From Clostridia bacterium (lineage in GTDB: Bacteria > Bacillota > Clostridia > Oscillospirales > CAG-272): DNA of 43,653 nucleotides. Under the pieces are notes generated by a model. It was not told where the DNA came from. It saw only the letters and a program-made list of their open reading frames with translations, and made no database searches. Where the stretch lies: positions 1-43,653 of the forward strand of contig JAFTQV010000030.1 in the NCBI GenBank assembly GCA_017462605.1, written 5' to 3'. This document shows, in pieces, positions 1 to 7,975 of this stretch. Position 1 is the first letter of the stretch; each line of letters opens with the position of its first letter. The position numbers and the translations under genes were made by a program.

Positions 1-45
1 ATTTCTTCCTTTTAATGCTCTTTTTGTATCGCCGTTTCCTCACTC

Positions 46-63
46 GCCGTATTTTTATACGGC
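46..63. repeat. Short perfect hairpin in the 1-201 gene-free stretch
   Basis: A 7-bp perfect inverted repeat (GCCGTAT / ATACGGC, 46-52 and 57-63) flanks a TTTT loop. It lies in about 200 bases at the window edge with no gene that I can support. It is not followed by a clear T-tract on either strand, so it is not an obvious intrinsic terminator. It could belong to a gene or element that starts outside the window. Confidence 0.4.
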
Positions 64-109
64 TATCGTTCGTCATCCGACGATTTCTGCTCTAAATTAA
101 GCAAGCCCC

Positions 110-182
110 AAAGGTGTTTCGCACTAAGAATTCAGATTTTTGCTTATTTTTGTGCGAATGCCTTTATCTATCTGAATTCTTA
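110..182. repeat. Two interleaved inverted repeats (A-B-A'-B')
   Basis: Arm pair B is a 13-bp perfect inverted repeat (125-137 with 170-182). Arm pair A (110-124 with 152-165) has 7 bp plus 5 bp around a small internal loop. The arms alternate A-B-A'-B', so the two stems are pseudoknot-ordered, and with no linker between A and B they are probably mutually exclusive. The element begins about 20 bases beyond the stop of the minus-strand glycyl radical enzyme, so it may be that gene's 3' structure. There is no T-tract after either stem. Confidence 0.5.
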
Positions 183-201
183 ATGACTCAGCACCTTGTT
201 A

Positions 202-2361
202 TTATTTTGTATGACGCATACGTCCGATAATTTCATCCTGAAGCTCGGGAGTGAGATGAACAAATCTTGCCGAATAACCGCCTACGCGAACAACGAGATG
301 CTCGTATTTTTCGGGATTATTCTTTGCATCTATAAGCTCCTCAACGGGAGTCGTATTACCTTGGAATATCTGACCGCCCTTTTCCATAAATGTCATAAGC
401 ACGGCTTTAAGTATATCCTCGGTAACAAAGGAAGGATCGAAGTCCCACATCGTTGACGCACCGCCGGAAAACTTATCAAAGCGAAGCTTTCCGCAAGAAT
501 TAATAGCTGCGGTGAGTCCGCACTTCATCGAGCCTGAATAAGGCGTAACACCGTGAGCCACGAACTGATGAGCGACTCTTCCGTCTGCGGTAGCGCCGAG
601 TATCTTAGCGGCAATGGGTGAGAAGGTGAACGTGAGTATTACGGGCTTTCCTCTTCCGCCAAATCTGGTGCGGTAGTTAAGAAGCGCATCTGAAAAATCG
701 CTCATAAGACGAACCGCAAGCTCATCGACCTCATCGTTATCCATACCGTACTTAGGATAATTCTTAAGGCTCGCCTGAAGAGCTTCGTAACCTACGAAAT
801 TAGCTTTCAGCGCGGCAACAAGCTCCTCAGCGGTACAAATTTTATCTTCAAATACCGCTTTTTTAATTGCGAAAAGACCGTCTGCAACGTTGGGCATACC
901 GAGCTGAGATGAGCCGTAATCGTGATATTTTGCTCCTCCGCCGTGCATATTTCTTCCGCGCTCAAGGCAATTATCAAGCATACTTGACAAAAGATATGAG
1001 GGGCGGTTTCTTTCCGAAAGCTCACTGTATATATCCTGCTCTCTCATATAAGCCCGGGTTATCCTCGTTGACTCCTTGACGAAATCACGGTAGAAGTCAT
1101 CGAAATTATTATAGCTTACAAGACCGCCGAATCTGTAAAGTGAATACTGCTTACCGCTTACAAGGCATACACCGTCTGTTATCATAAGCTCAAGCATCTT
1201 AGGAGTGTTCTGCCAGCCAACCCAAAGAAAATCCGAGCTCATTCCCTGCATTCCGATCTCCATGCAGCCGCCGCAATCATATTCTATCGCGTCTCTGTAT
1301 TCAACGCCGTTCTTCACAAGCGCATCTATTACAGTTGGATCATAAAGGATCTGAGAGCGGTTATTTCCCGACATCATAAATTTAGCGGATATCGAGAGAA
1401 GCTCTTCGGGGGGATTTTCCGGAAGTCTGATATATACCGAAGGGTGAGTGATATTCAGATCCATTATTGATTCTATCATTATGTACGTCAATGGATTTAC
1501 CGCAGACTCTCCGTTTGAATGAGTACCGCCGACAACGATAGCCTCAACCCAAGTGTCCTTATTATGAATTCTCTCGTCAATACGTAAGAAAAGCTCATCG
1601 ATAAGCTCCTTTGCGGATTCGAGAGTCTCCTTACCATTCTTAATATCACGGTCAAGATAAGGCCAGAGATAATAATCAAGTCTACCGGGGCCATTGCCTC
1701 CGTAGCCATTCTCCCTCATAACGACAAGGTGCTGCATAAAGAACGCCTGAACCGCCTCGCGGAAGCTCTCAGCAGGCTTTCTCGGAACTTTTTTCATTAT
1801 TTCAACAAGCTCGGTATTGCCAAGCTTTTCATACTCCGATATATGCTTATCATTGAATTCAAGAAGCGCATCGAGCATTATAATGACTCCGGTATAAAAC
1901 TCCTCTGCTTCCTTATCCTTAGCCGCGGAAAGCGCCTCTTCAAACTTTTTGCGGAAGCCCTCAACGCCGTATCTTAAGATCTTATCATAAAACCAGCAGA
2001 TGTGACCGGGTGTATTCTGTGTTATAAGCTGACACTCAAGCATATCAGCTCCGTCCTCAAATTCCTCAAGGAAGCGACGGTGGGCCTCACTCCTTGAATC
2101 AAGCTCGGGACACTCCTCTATCACAGGAAGCTCGCGGTCATAGTATATTCTGCCTCCGATCCTATCGCCTTCATAAGCATGTATCGGCTGATTTACAATC
2201 GCAAAAGCCATTGCGCGAGCAAGCTTTTCTGCGTGAGGCAGATCCTTATACTCGCCGAGGGCAGCGGCATTGTAGTCTCTCTTGAAATGAGGACGGATAG
2301 CGGGAACCTTGCCCCTTACCTTAGCGATCTCTTGCATTTTTGCTATTCTTTCAGTAATCAT
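202..2361 (-). CDS. Glycyl radical enzyme (pyruvate formate-lyase-like), substrate unknown
   Basis: A 719-residue cytoplasmic glycyl radical enzyme. Near the C-terminus RVGGYSA carries the radical glycine (about Gly695). The mid-protein GCME motif gives the thiyl-radical cysteine (about Cys366) followed by the acid residue typical of the dehydratase/lyase branch rather than the CC pair of true pyruvate formate-lyases. Cys366 sits in an unusual CGGC context. The protein is shorter than the usual 780-850 residues, mainly at the N-terminus. An AAAGGAG Shine-Dalgarno sequence precedes the ATG. No radical-SAM activating enzyme lies beside it in the window. It is divergent from an AraC regulator, the likely local controller. 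Family membership is certain from the two motifs; the substrate (a polyol, hydroxyproline or other compound) cannot be assigned. Confidence 0.9.
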   Translation of the reverse strand: MITERIAKMQEIAKVRGKVPAIRPHFKRDYNAAALGEYKDLPHAEKLARAMAFAIVNQPIHAYEGDRIGGRIYYDRELPVIEECPELDSRSEAHRRFLEEFEDGADMLECQLITQNTPGHICWFYDKILRYGVEGFRKKFEEALSAAKDKEAEEFYTGVIIMLDALLEFNDKHISEYEKLGNTELVEIMKKVPRKPAESFREAVQAFFMQHLVVMRENGYGGNGPGRLDYYLWPYLDRDIKNGKETLESAKELIDELFLRIDERIHNKDTWVEAIVVGGTHSNGESAVNPLTYIMIESIMDLNITHPSVYIRLPENPPEELLSISAKFMMSGNNRSQILYDPTVIDALVKNGVEYRDAIEYDCGGCMEIGMQGMSSDFLWVGWQNTPKMLELMITDGVCLVSGKQYSLYRFGGLVSYNNFDDFYRDFVKESTRITRAYMREQDIYSELSERNRPSYLLSSMLDNCLERGRNMHGGGAKYHDYGSSQLGMPNVADGLFAIKKAVFEDKICTAEELVAALKANFVGYEALQASLKNYPKYGMDNDEVDELAVRLMSDFSDALLNYRTRFGGRGKPVILTFTFSPIAAKILGATADGRVAHQFVAHGVTPYSGSMKCGLTAAINSCGKLRFDKFSGGASTMWDFDPSFVTEDILKAVLMTFMEKGGQIFQGNTTPVEELIDAKNNPEKYEHLVVRVGGYSARFVHLTPELQDEIIGRMRHTK

Positions 2362-2404
2362 AGGAAAACTCCTTTTACTAAAATATTTATTTTATGTATC
2401 TATC

Positions 2405-2433
2405 TTGATTTTATCATAATTAGATGGTATAAT
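2405..2433 (+). promoter_or_regulatory. Sigma-A type promoter for the AraC gene
   Basis: TTGATT (2405-2410), a 17-base spacer and TATAAT (2428-2433), followed by a leader of about 45 bases to the ATG at 2485. It lies in the 123-base space shared with the divergent glycyl radical enzyme, so a bound regulator could affect both genes. Confidence 0.75.
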
Positions 2434-2484
2434 CTATGTATATTCATACTTTTATTTTTGTAAATTTGTCTTTTGGGAGGAAAT

Positions 2485-3384
2485 ATGCTACCGGATCATT
2501 ACGAATATTATTATAAGCAAAATGATATTTTCGGCTCAGAGCTTGACAATATTCACGCATTTGTTATGCACAACTACAGAATAGGAATGCACGTTCAGGA
2601 ATTTCCCGAGATCAACATAATTATAAATGGATGTGGAAGGCATTATATAGAGGAAAACTGCATAGAAGTCGGTATCGGGGATATATTTATAATTCCGCCA
2701 AACGTACGTCACGGTTACCTCGGAGAGAAAGGGTTCGACGTATTCCATATCCTGATCCATCAGCGGTTTATCGATAAGCACTCTGCTGACTTTCATGCCC
2801 TTGACTCTTACTATGATCTTTTCAGAGCAGAGCCTATAATGCGCGCAAAAACAAAGATGCCCTTACATTTACGCCTATCCGATGAAACATTCGCAAGGGT
2901 ACGCGCTCTTCTTTCTCAGATGGAAGAATATCCCGATAATACTCTTGCATCAGACTGCATTGCGAGAAGCGGACTTACAATGGTGCTTATACCAATGCTT
3001 TGCAAGGCTTACAGCGAGATAGAAAATAGACCGGAAGATAATAAAAAAATGCTTCATGCAGACGAATGCTTTATGAAAGCGATATCAAAAATACACGAAT
3101 CATACAAAGAAAATCTGACCGTTGAAGACCTTGCTAAGATCGCAAATCTATCAAGAAGCGCTTTTGTCAAGAGATTTACAGAGATCTGTAAGCTTCCTCC
3201 TTCAGACTATCTTACCAATAAAAGACTCGAGGCTGCGGAGAATCTACTTATCAACACCTCTCTAAGCATAACGGATATTGCATACGAAACCGGCTTTTAC
3301 GATGCCTCACATCTCAATAAAGCTTTTAAAGCAAAATGTAATTTATCTCCAAGCGCTTTTCGTAAGCTTAATGCCTCAAAATAG
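2485..3384 (+). CDS. AraC-family transcriptional regulator
   Basis: About 299 residues. The N-terminal half is a cupin-like sensing domain (HVQEFPEINIIINGCGRHY, IGDIFIIPPNVRHGY). The C-terminal 100 residues hold two helix-turn-helix motifs (LTVEDLAKIANLSRSAFVKRF and ITDIAYETGFYDASHLNKAFK) of the AraC/XylS type. I chose ATG 2485 because GGGAGG (2475-2480) is its ribosome binding site; the upstream in-frame TTG at 2473 overlaps that site. It is divergent from the glycyl radical enzyme and probably controls it in response to a small ligand, perhaps the substrate. That link is inferred from gene order only. Confidence 0.92.
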   Translation: MLPDHYEYYYKQNDIFGSELDNIHAFVMHNYRIGMHVQEFPEINIIINGCGRHYIEENCIEVGIGDIFIIPPNVRHGYLGEKGFDVFHILIHQRFIDKHSADFHALDSYYDLFRAEPIMRAKTKMPLHLRLSDETFARVRALLSQMEEYPDNTLASDCIARSGLTMVLIPMLCKAYSEIENRPEDNKKMLHADECFMKAISKIHESYKENLTVEDLAKIANLSRSAFVKRFTEICKLPPSDYLTNKRLEAAENLLINTSLSITDIAYETGFYDASHLNKAFKAKCNLSPSAFRKLNASK

Positions 3385-3411
3385 CGATTTAAACGTTTAT
3401 ATAATAAAAGG

Positions 3412-3446
3412 AAAGAAAAAAGCTTGCCCCGGGTGAAGGGCAAGCT
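3412..3446 (-). terminator. Intrinsic terminator of rpsT
   Basis: AGCTTGCCC / GGGCAAGCT (3421-3429 and 3438-3446) forms a 9-bp stem with an 8-base loop, followed on the minus strand by a T-rich tract (A-run at 3415-3420 on the plus strand). The plus-strand AraC gene converges on the same hairpin, but the T-tract on that side is weak. Confidence 0.85.
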
Positions 3447-3465
3447 ATATTTCTCTTTGGCGAGA

Positions 3466-3729
3466 TTACGCCATCTTGTTAAGCTTAAGGGTGAGCTCTG
3501 ACTTCTTGTGAGCAGCGTTATTCTTATGAAGAAGGTGACGAACTACTGCCTGGTCGATCTTCTTGATAACAACAGGATAAAGCTCGGTCGCTACATTCTT
3601 ATCGCCGGCTGCAACTGCTGCATTGAACTTCTTGATGAAGGTCTTGAGCTGGCTCTTAGCCATCTGGTTGCGAAGTGCCTTTGAACGGTTTACGAGAATA
3701 CGCTTCTTAGCGGACTTGATATTAGCCAT
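3466..3729 (-). CDS. rpsT: 30S ribosomal protein S20
   Basis: An 87-residue basic protein of normal S20 length. The N-terminus MANIKSAKKRILVNRSKALRNQ and the Lys/Arg-rich helical body (LLHKNNAAHKKSELTLKLN) match S20, which binds the 5' domain of 16S rRNA during small-subunit assembly. AAGGAG lies just upstream of the ATG. The gene is monocistronic, with its own promoter (3838-3866), a leader of about 100 bases and a terminator. Autogenous control through the leader, as known for S20 in other bacteria, is possible but not shown. Confidence 0.97.
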   Translation of the reverse strand: MANIKSAKKRILVNRSKALRNQMAKSQLKTFIKKFNAAVAAGDKNVATELYPVVIKKIDQAVVRHLLHKNNAAHKKSELTLKLNKMA

Positions 3730-3831
3730 TTTTGTCTCCTTTTATTTTTAAGCGCGGTTGCCACAGCTTCATTCTCGGCAGCTGAGAGGGTCCACCAAAA
3801 AATCCATTGCGACCAAACCACATTTTTACAC
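3730..3831 (-). promoter_or_regulatory. rpsT 5' leader, about 100 bases
   Basis: Between the predicted transcription start (near 3831) and the S20 start codon lies an untranslated leader of about 100 bases with locally complementary segments, including AGCTGCC and GGCAACC. Its length suggests a regulatory leader, possibly for feedback by S20. I do not recognise a named RNA family. Confidence 0.35.
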
Positions 3832-3837
3832 CCAATA

Positions 3838-3866
3838 ATTATACATCATTAGTTCTTAAAAATCAA
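3838..3866 (-). promoter_or_regulatory. Sigma-A type promoter for rpsT
   Basis: Read on the minus strand: TTGATT (3866-3861), 17-base spacer, TATAAT (3843-3838). It is divergent from the ylxM promoter about 70 bases away. Confidence 0.8.
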
Positions 3867-3935
3867 TACCTTTTTCAAAAAAAATTTAAGTTTTTTTGGA
3901 AAGATTTATATATTTTATTTTTTTATTCAAAACTA

Positions 3936-3964
3936 TTGACAAAGAGAAAGCTATATGATATACT
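3936..3964 (+). promoter_or_regulatory. Sigma-A type promoter for the ylxM-ffh operon
   Basis: TTGACA (3936-3941), 17-base spacer, TATACT (3959-3964): a near-consensus promoter about 50 bases upstream of the ylxM start. Confidence 0.85.
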
Positions 3965-4016
3965 TGTAAAGCAAATCGCTTTACAGCGTCATATTTCGTC
4001 GGAGGATATCCATATT

Positions 4017-4367
4017 ATGTTTGAGAAAAATATGCTTATGGCTTATTTACTTGACCTTTACGGTGACGTTCTCGACGAGCATTCAAGAGACGTGATGAAG
4101 GCGTATTACGAGGACGATCTCTCTCTTTCTGAAATTGCCGAGGGTGAGAAAATATCCCGTCAGGGAGTTCGCCATATCATAAAAAAATGTGAAGAAGAGC
4201 TGGAATTTCTTGAGTCTAAGCTTCATCTTTCTCAGCATTATATGAGGCTTGAGCAGCTGGCTGCGAGGCTTCGGGAGATAGCTCATACCGAAGCGTGCGG
4301 CGCGCTTCACTCCTCTATTCGCGATGAGATCGTTGGCATTGCTGCCGAAATGCAAAGAAAAGAATAA
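4017..4367 (+). CDS. ylxM: YlxM-like SRP-associated HTH protein
   Basis: About 116 residues with a helix-turn-helix segment resembling sigma-factor region 4 (LSLSEIAEGEKISRQGVRHIIKKCEEEL). YlxM proteins are encoded upstream of ffh in Firmicutes and are linked to signal recognition particle function; that neighbourhood is kept here. I place the start at ATG 4017, behind GGAGG at 4001-4005. The frame stays open further upstream, but that stretch covers the promoter and is AT-rich non-coding sequence. The stop lies 16 bases before the ffh start, indicating co-transcription. Confidence 0.88.
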   Translation: MFEKNMLMAYLLDLYGDVLDEHSRDVMKAYYEDDLSLSEIAEGEKISRQGVRHIIKKCEEELEFLESKLHLSQHYMRLEQLAARLREIAHTEACGALHSSIRDEIVGIAAEMQRKE

Positions 4368-4383
4368 GAAGACGGAGGTAAGT

Positions 4384-5712
4384 ATGTTCGGTGGTCTTAC
4401 GGAAAAATTAGCTAACGCCTTCAAAAAGTTCAGAAGTAAGGGCAAGCTCACCGCAGCCGACGTTAAGGAAGGCATGCGCGAGGTCAAGCTTGCATTGCTT
4501 GAGGCTGACGTTAATTTTAAAGTAGTTAAGGAATTTATTAAAGCTGTTACGGACAGGGCGGTAGGATCCGAGGTCCTTGAAAGCCTTTTACCCCATCAGC
4601 AGATAGTTAAAATAGTCAATGAAGAGCTTATCAATCTCATGGGCGGTGAAACACCCAAGATAAATATCAGTCCTAAGCCTCCAACGGTCATTATGATGGT
4701 TGGTCTTCAGGGCGCGGGTAAAACCACTCACGCAGGTAAGATAGCCAATATGTATAAGCAGAAGGGCAAAAGACCTCTTCTCGTCGCCTGCGACGTATAC
4801 AGACCTGCTGCGGTAGATCAGCTTAAGATCGTTGGAGAGAGCGTTGGCATTCCCGTTTTCACTATGGGAACTAAGATCTCCCCTGTTGAAATAGCAAAAG
4901 CAGGCGTTGAGCATGCTAAGAAGAACGGCAACGATATGGTTCTTATAGATACCGCAGGCCGACTTCACATAGACGAAGAGCTTATGGGCGAGCTTGTCAA
5001 GATCAAGAGCAACGTTATGCCAAGCGAGATCCTCCTCGTTGTTGATGCTATGACCGGTCAGGATGCGGTCAACGTTGCAAAATCCTTCAATGATCTACTC
5101 GATATCACAGGCGTTGTCCTCACTAAGGTGGACGGTGATACGAGAGGCGGCGCAGCTCTTTCGGTCAAGTATATCACAGGAAAGCCTATCAAGTTCATCG
5201 GTACAGGCGAAAAGATGGATGCTATCGAGCTTTTCCATCCCGACCGTATGGCATCGAGAATACTCGGTATGGGTGATATTCTCTCCCTTATTGAAAAGGC
5301 TGAGGCCGCTTTTGATGAAAAGAACGCCAAAGAGCTTGAAAAAAAGATGCGTGAGCAGACCTTCACTCTTGACGATTTCCTCGAGCAGATGAGAAGTCTT
5401 AAAAAGATGGGTAATCTTGAGCAAATACTCGGTATGATGCCCGGAATGAAGCCTCAGGCTATAAAGGACGCGAAGATCGACGAAAATCAAATGAGTCATA
5501 TAGAAGCTATAATTCTTTCAATGACTAAGCAAGAAAGAAATCGCCCCGATATCATAAACGGATCACGCAGAAAGCGAATTGCAGACGGATCGGGCACTTC
5601 CGTTGAGGAAGTAAATAAGCTGCTTAAGCAGTTTGACCAGATGAAGAAGATGATGAAGCAGATGACGAGCGGCGCATTCGGTAAGCGTCGTGGCTTCAAG
5701 CTTCCCTTTTAA
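4384..5712 (+). CDS. ffh: Signal recognition particle protein Ffh
   Basis: 442 residues, normal for Ffh. The N-terminal four-helix N domain is followed by the GTPase domain, with G1 GLQGAGKTTHAGK near residue 106, DTAGRL and TKVDGD. The C-terminal methionine-rich M domain (MPGM, GSGTSVEEVNKLLKQFDQMKKMMKQM) binds 4.5S RNA and signal peptides. With FtsY and 4.5S RNA it delivers nascent membrane proteins to the translocon. The start at ATG 4384 has GGAGG 5 bases upstream; an in-frame upstream extension into ylxM is not real. It is the second gene of the ylxM-ffh-rpsP-khpA operon. Confidence 0.98.
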   Translation: MFGGLTEKLANAFKKFRSKGKLTAADVKEGMREVKLALLEADVNFKVVKEFIKAVTDRAVGSEVLESLLPHQQIVKIVNEELINLMGGETPKINISPKPPTVIMMVGLQGAGKTTHAGKIANMYKQKGKRPLLVACDVYRPAAVDQLKIVGESVGIPVFTMGTKISPVEIAKAGVEHAKKNGNDMVLIDTAGRLHIDEELMGELVKIKSNVMPSEILLVVDAMTGQDAVNVAKSFNDLLDITGVVLTKVDGDTRGGAALSVKYITGKPIKFIGTGEKMDAIELFHPDRMASRILGMGDILSLIEKAEAAFDEKNAKELEKKMREQTFTLDDFLEQMRSLKKMGNLEQILGMMPGMKPQAIKDAKIDENQMSHIEAIILSMTKQERNRPDIINGSRRKRIADGSGTSVEEVNKLLKQFDQMKKMMKQMTSGAFGKRRGFKLPF

Positions 5713-5765
5713 AATGATTATTTAAAAAATAAAAAAATATATTTTCTTATTGGAGGAAAAAAACA

Positions 5766-6011
5766 ATGGCAGTAAAAATCAGACTTAAGAGACTTGGCGC
5801 AAAGAAGACCCCCTTCTACCGCGTAGTTGTAGCAGACGAGAGATCTCCCCGTGACGGTAAGTTCATCGAGGAAATCGGTTACTACAATCCTCTCACCGAT
5901 CCCGCAGACATAAAGATCGATGCTGAGAAGGCAGCTAAGTGGCTTGCAAACGGAGCTCAGCCTACCGATACCGTCAGAGCGCTTCTCAAGAAGACCGAAA
6001 TCATTAAGTAA
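5766..6011 (+). CDS. rpsP: 30S ribosomal protein S16
   Basis: 81 residues, typical of S16. The N-terminus [41 protein letters not shown] is the family signature, and [18 protein letters not shown] ends the fold. S16 is a primary assembly protein of the 30S subunit. GGAGG lies upstream of the ATG. It sits 53 bases after ffh and 46 bases before khpA. Confidence 0.98.
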   Translation: MAVKIRLKRLGAKKTPFYRVVVADERSPRDGKFIEEIGYYNPLTDPADIKIDAEKAAKWLANGAQPTDTVRALLKKTEIIK

Positions 6012-6057
6012 TTAGTATTGCGGAAGGAACGTTTCGTTTACGAAGCTGGGATTAATA

Positions 6058-6291
6058 ATGGATCTTAAGAAGATACTCACCGATATTGCTCGCGCAATCG
6101 TGGATTCTCCCGATGAGGTCAACGTTATAGAAAACGTTGACGGTGATAACGTTGAGCTTACGCTCATCGTTGCAGAGGACGATACCGGTATGGTTATCGG
6201 CCGTCACGGTAAGATTGCTAAGGCAATACGCCAGGTTATGAAGGCTGCTGCTACAAGCTGCGGTAAGCACGTAACCGTTGAAATCAAATAA
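6058..6291 (+). CDS. khpA: KH-domain RNA-binding protein KhpA
   Basis: 77 residues forming one type II KH domain, with the GxxG loop in VIGRHGKIAKAIRQVMKAA. KhpA (YlqC) binds RNA, usually as a partner of KhpB/Jag, and affects cell elongation in Gram-positive bacteria. Its position right after rpsP is the standard Firmicute order. The usual rimM-trmD-rplS genes do not follow; a strong terminator does. Confidence 0.93.
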   Translation: MDLKKILTDIARAIVDSPDEVNVIENVDGDNVELTLIVAEDDTGMVIGRHGKIAKAIRQVMKAAATSCGKHVTVEIK

Positions 6292-6297
6292 ACAGCT

Positions 6298-6327
6298 GTC
6301 CGAGCTTATTATGCTCGGACACTTTTT
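6298..6327 (+). terminator. Terminator of the ffh operon
   Basis: GTCCGAGC / GCTCGGAC (6298-6305 and 6313-6320) with a 7-base loop, then ACTTTTT. It ends the operon directly after khpA. Confidence 0.92.
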
Positions 6328-6375
6328 ATTATTTATTATTACTAAAATAACTTTTACTTTTTTAACATATATGAC

Positions 6376-6404
6376 AAGTGATTTTTCTTTTTCCTCACTT
6401 TTTT
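6376..6404 (+). terminator. Weak hairpin with T-run upstream of glpK
   Basis: AAGTGA / TCACTT (6376-6381 and 6395-6400) with a 13-base T-rich loop and a following TTTT. This is a weak terminator or possibly an attenuator about 30 bases before the glpK start. The stem is short, so this is tentative. Confidence 0.25.
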
Positions 6405-6432
6405 AACTTATTTACAGATAATGGAGAAAAAT

Positions 6433-7923
6433 ATGAAAAAATATATTATGTCGCTTGACCAAGGTACGACAAGCTCGAGATGTATACTTTTCGAAAAAGA
6501 CGGTACCATAGTCAGCATGGTCCAGCGCGAATTTCCTCAGATATTTAAAAATGAGAGCTGGGTCGAGCATGATCCCATGACGATATGGTCAACTCAGATT
6601 GCTACCGCGACCGAAGCGCTGCTCAAAATAAACGCATCGTGAGATGAGGTTTACGGAATTGGAATAACAAACCAGAGAGAGACTACCGTTGTGTGGGATA
6701 AGGCAACGGGAGAACCGATATACAACGCAATAGTGTGGCAATGCAGAAGAACTGCCGATTACTGCGAGGACCTGATAAAGAATGGATACGGTAAGATGAT
6801 CAAGGATAAGACCGGACTGCTCGTAGACCCATACTTTTCAGCTACAAAGATAAAATGGATACTCGACAACGTACCCGCGGGAAAAGAGCGCGCCGAGCGA
6901 GGAGAGCTTGCCTTCGGCACAATAGATACGTGGCTTATATGGAAGCTTACGGGCGGAAAGGTGCACGCGACCGATTACAGTAACGCCTCAAGGACGATGA
7001 TCTACAATATCAAAGAGCTAAAGTGGGACGAGGAGCTTTGCTCCTTATTTGGAATACCGACCTCTATGCTTCCCGATGTACTCCCCTCCTCATCTCTTTT
7101 TGGATATACTGACGTCAGCATTCTTGGAGCAAGGGTTGCGATCGGCGGAGTTGCAGGTGACCAGCAGGCAGCTCTTTTCGGTCAGTGTTGCTTTTCCGAG
7201 GGCGATGTAAAAAACACTTACGGTACGGGCGCTTTCCTGCTTATGAATACGGGAAAAGAGCCAAAGATCACCGATGACGGAATTCTTACTACTATCGCGT
7301 GGGGACTTGACGGAGAGGTCACCTATGCTCTTGAAGGCTCGGTATTCACGTGCGGAGCTGCTATTCAGTGGCTTCGCGATGGAATGAAGCTTATAGAATC
7401 CGCTCAGGATAGCGAATATTACGCAAAAAAGGTCAAGGATTCGGGCGGTGTTATGGTAGTTCCCGCCTTTTCGGGTCTTGGCGCTCCCTGGTGGGATCCC
7501 TACGCAAGAGGAACGATAATTGGAATAACAAGGGCTACGACCAAATATCATATCATCAGAGCTACGCTTGAATCGATGGCTTATCAGACAGCAGACGTTA
7601 TAGATCTTATGGAAAGAGCCGCCGGCATAAAGCTTTCGAGACTCAAGGTCGACGGCGGAGCTTCTGCAAACGGTCTTCTTATGGAATTCCAATCCGATAT
7701 ACTCGGCGCCGATATCGAACGGCCCGTTTGCGTTGAAACTACCGCTCTTGGAGTGGCTTATCTTGCGGGATTATCCCTCGGAGTGTACTCTTCAAAGGAA
7801 GAAATACTGAAGACCTGCATGGGCGGAACTGTTTTTAAACCCTCAATGTCAGAAGACGAGAGGACGGAAAAAATGAAAAAATGGCGAAGAGCCGTTGAAA
7901 GATCTCTTCGCTGGACAGAATAA
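6433..7923 (+). pseudogene. glpK: Glycerol kinase, interrupted by an in-frame TGA at codon 70
   Basis: Glycerol kinase phosphorylates glycerol to sn-glycerol 3-phosphate with ATP. The frame is otherwise complete at about 496 codons, close to the family's 500. The N-terminus [15 protein letters not shown], then [41 protein letters not shown] and [13 protein letters not shown] are all intact. A single TGA (6640-6642) falls after KINAS and before [13 protein letters not shown], where a TGG Trp codon would need one base change. Sequence on both sides is well conserved, so this is a very recent nonsense mutation, a sequencing error, or rare readthrough. The start is ATG 6433 with GGAG at 6423-6426; the ATG at 6421 overlaps that site. 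The gene stands alone, with no glpF or glpD nearby. Confidence 0.9.
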
Positions 7924-7927
7924 TATA

Positions 7928-7962
7928 AAAACGGACAGGGATCACACGACCCTGTCCGTTTT
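7928..7962. terminator. Bidirectional terminator between glpK and the small membrane gene
   Basis: ACGGACAGGG / CCCTGTCCGT (7931-7940 and 7950-7959) with flanking A and T runs on both sides, so it can end both the plus-strand glpK transcript and the convergent minus-strand transcript. Confidence 0.9.
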
Positions 7963-7975
7963 AAAACCGCAATGA

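Noticed and set aside
3807..4016. Longer N-terminus for YlxM
   Set aside because: It would cover the promoter at 3936-3964, its composition is AT-rich non-coding, and the family starts at the later ATG.
6328..6432. A riboswitch upstream of glpK
   Set aside because: Only a weak 6-bp hairpin with a T-run is visible; no known ligand-binding motif is present.
6421..7923. Genome-wide TGA reassignment (to Trp or selenocysteine) as the explanation for the glpK break
   Set aside because: Several intact genes in the window end on TGA (GH20 gene, second AraC gene, lepA, serine hydrolase), and Trp is coded by TGG throughout. Selenocysteine would need a downstream hairpin element, and none was identified; the position is not one where glycerol kinases use cysteine.
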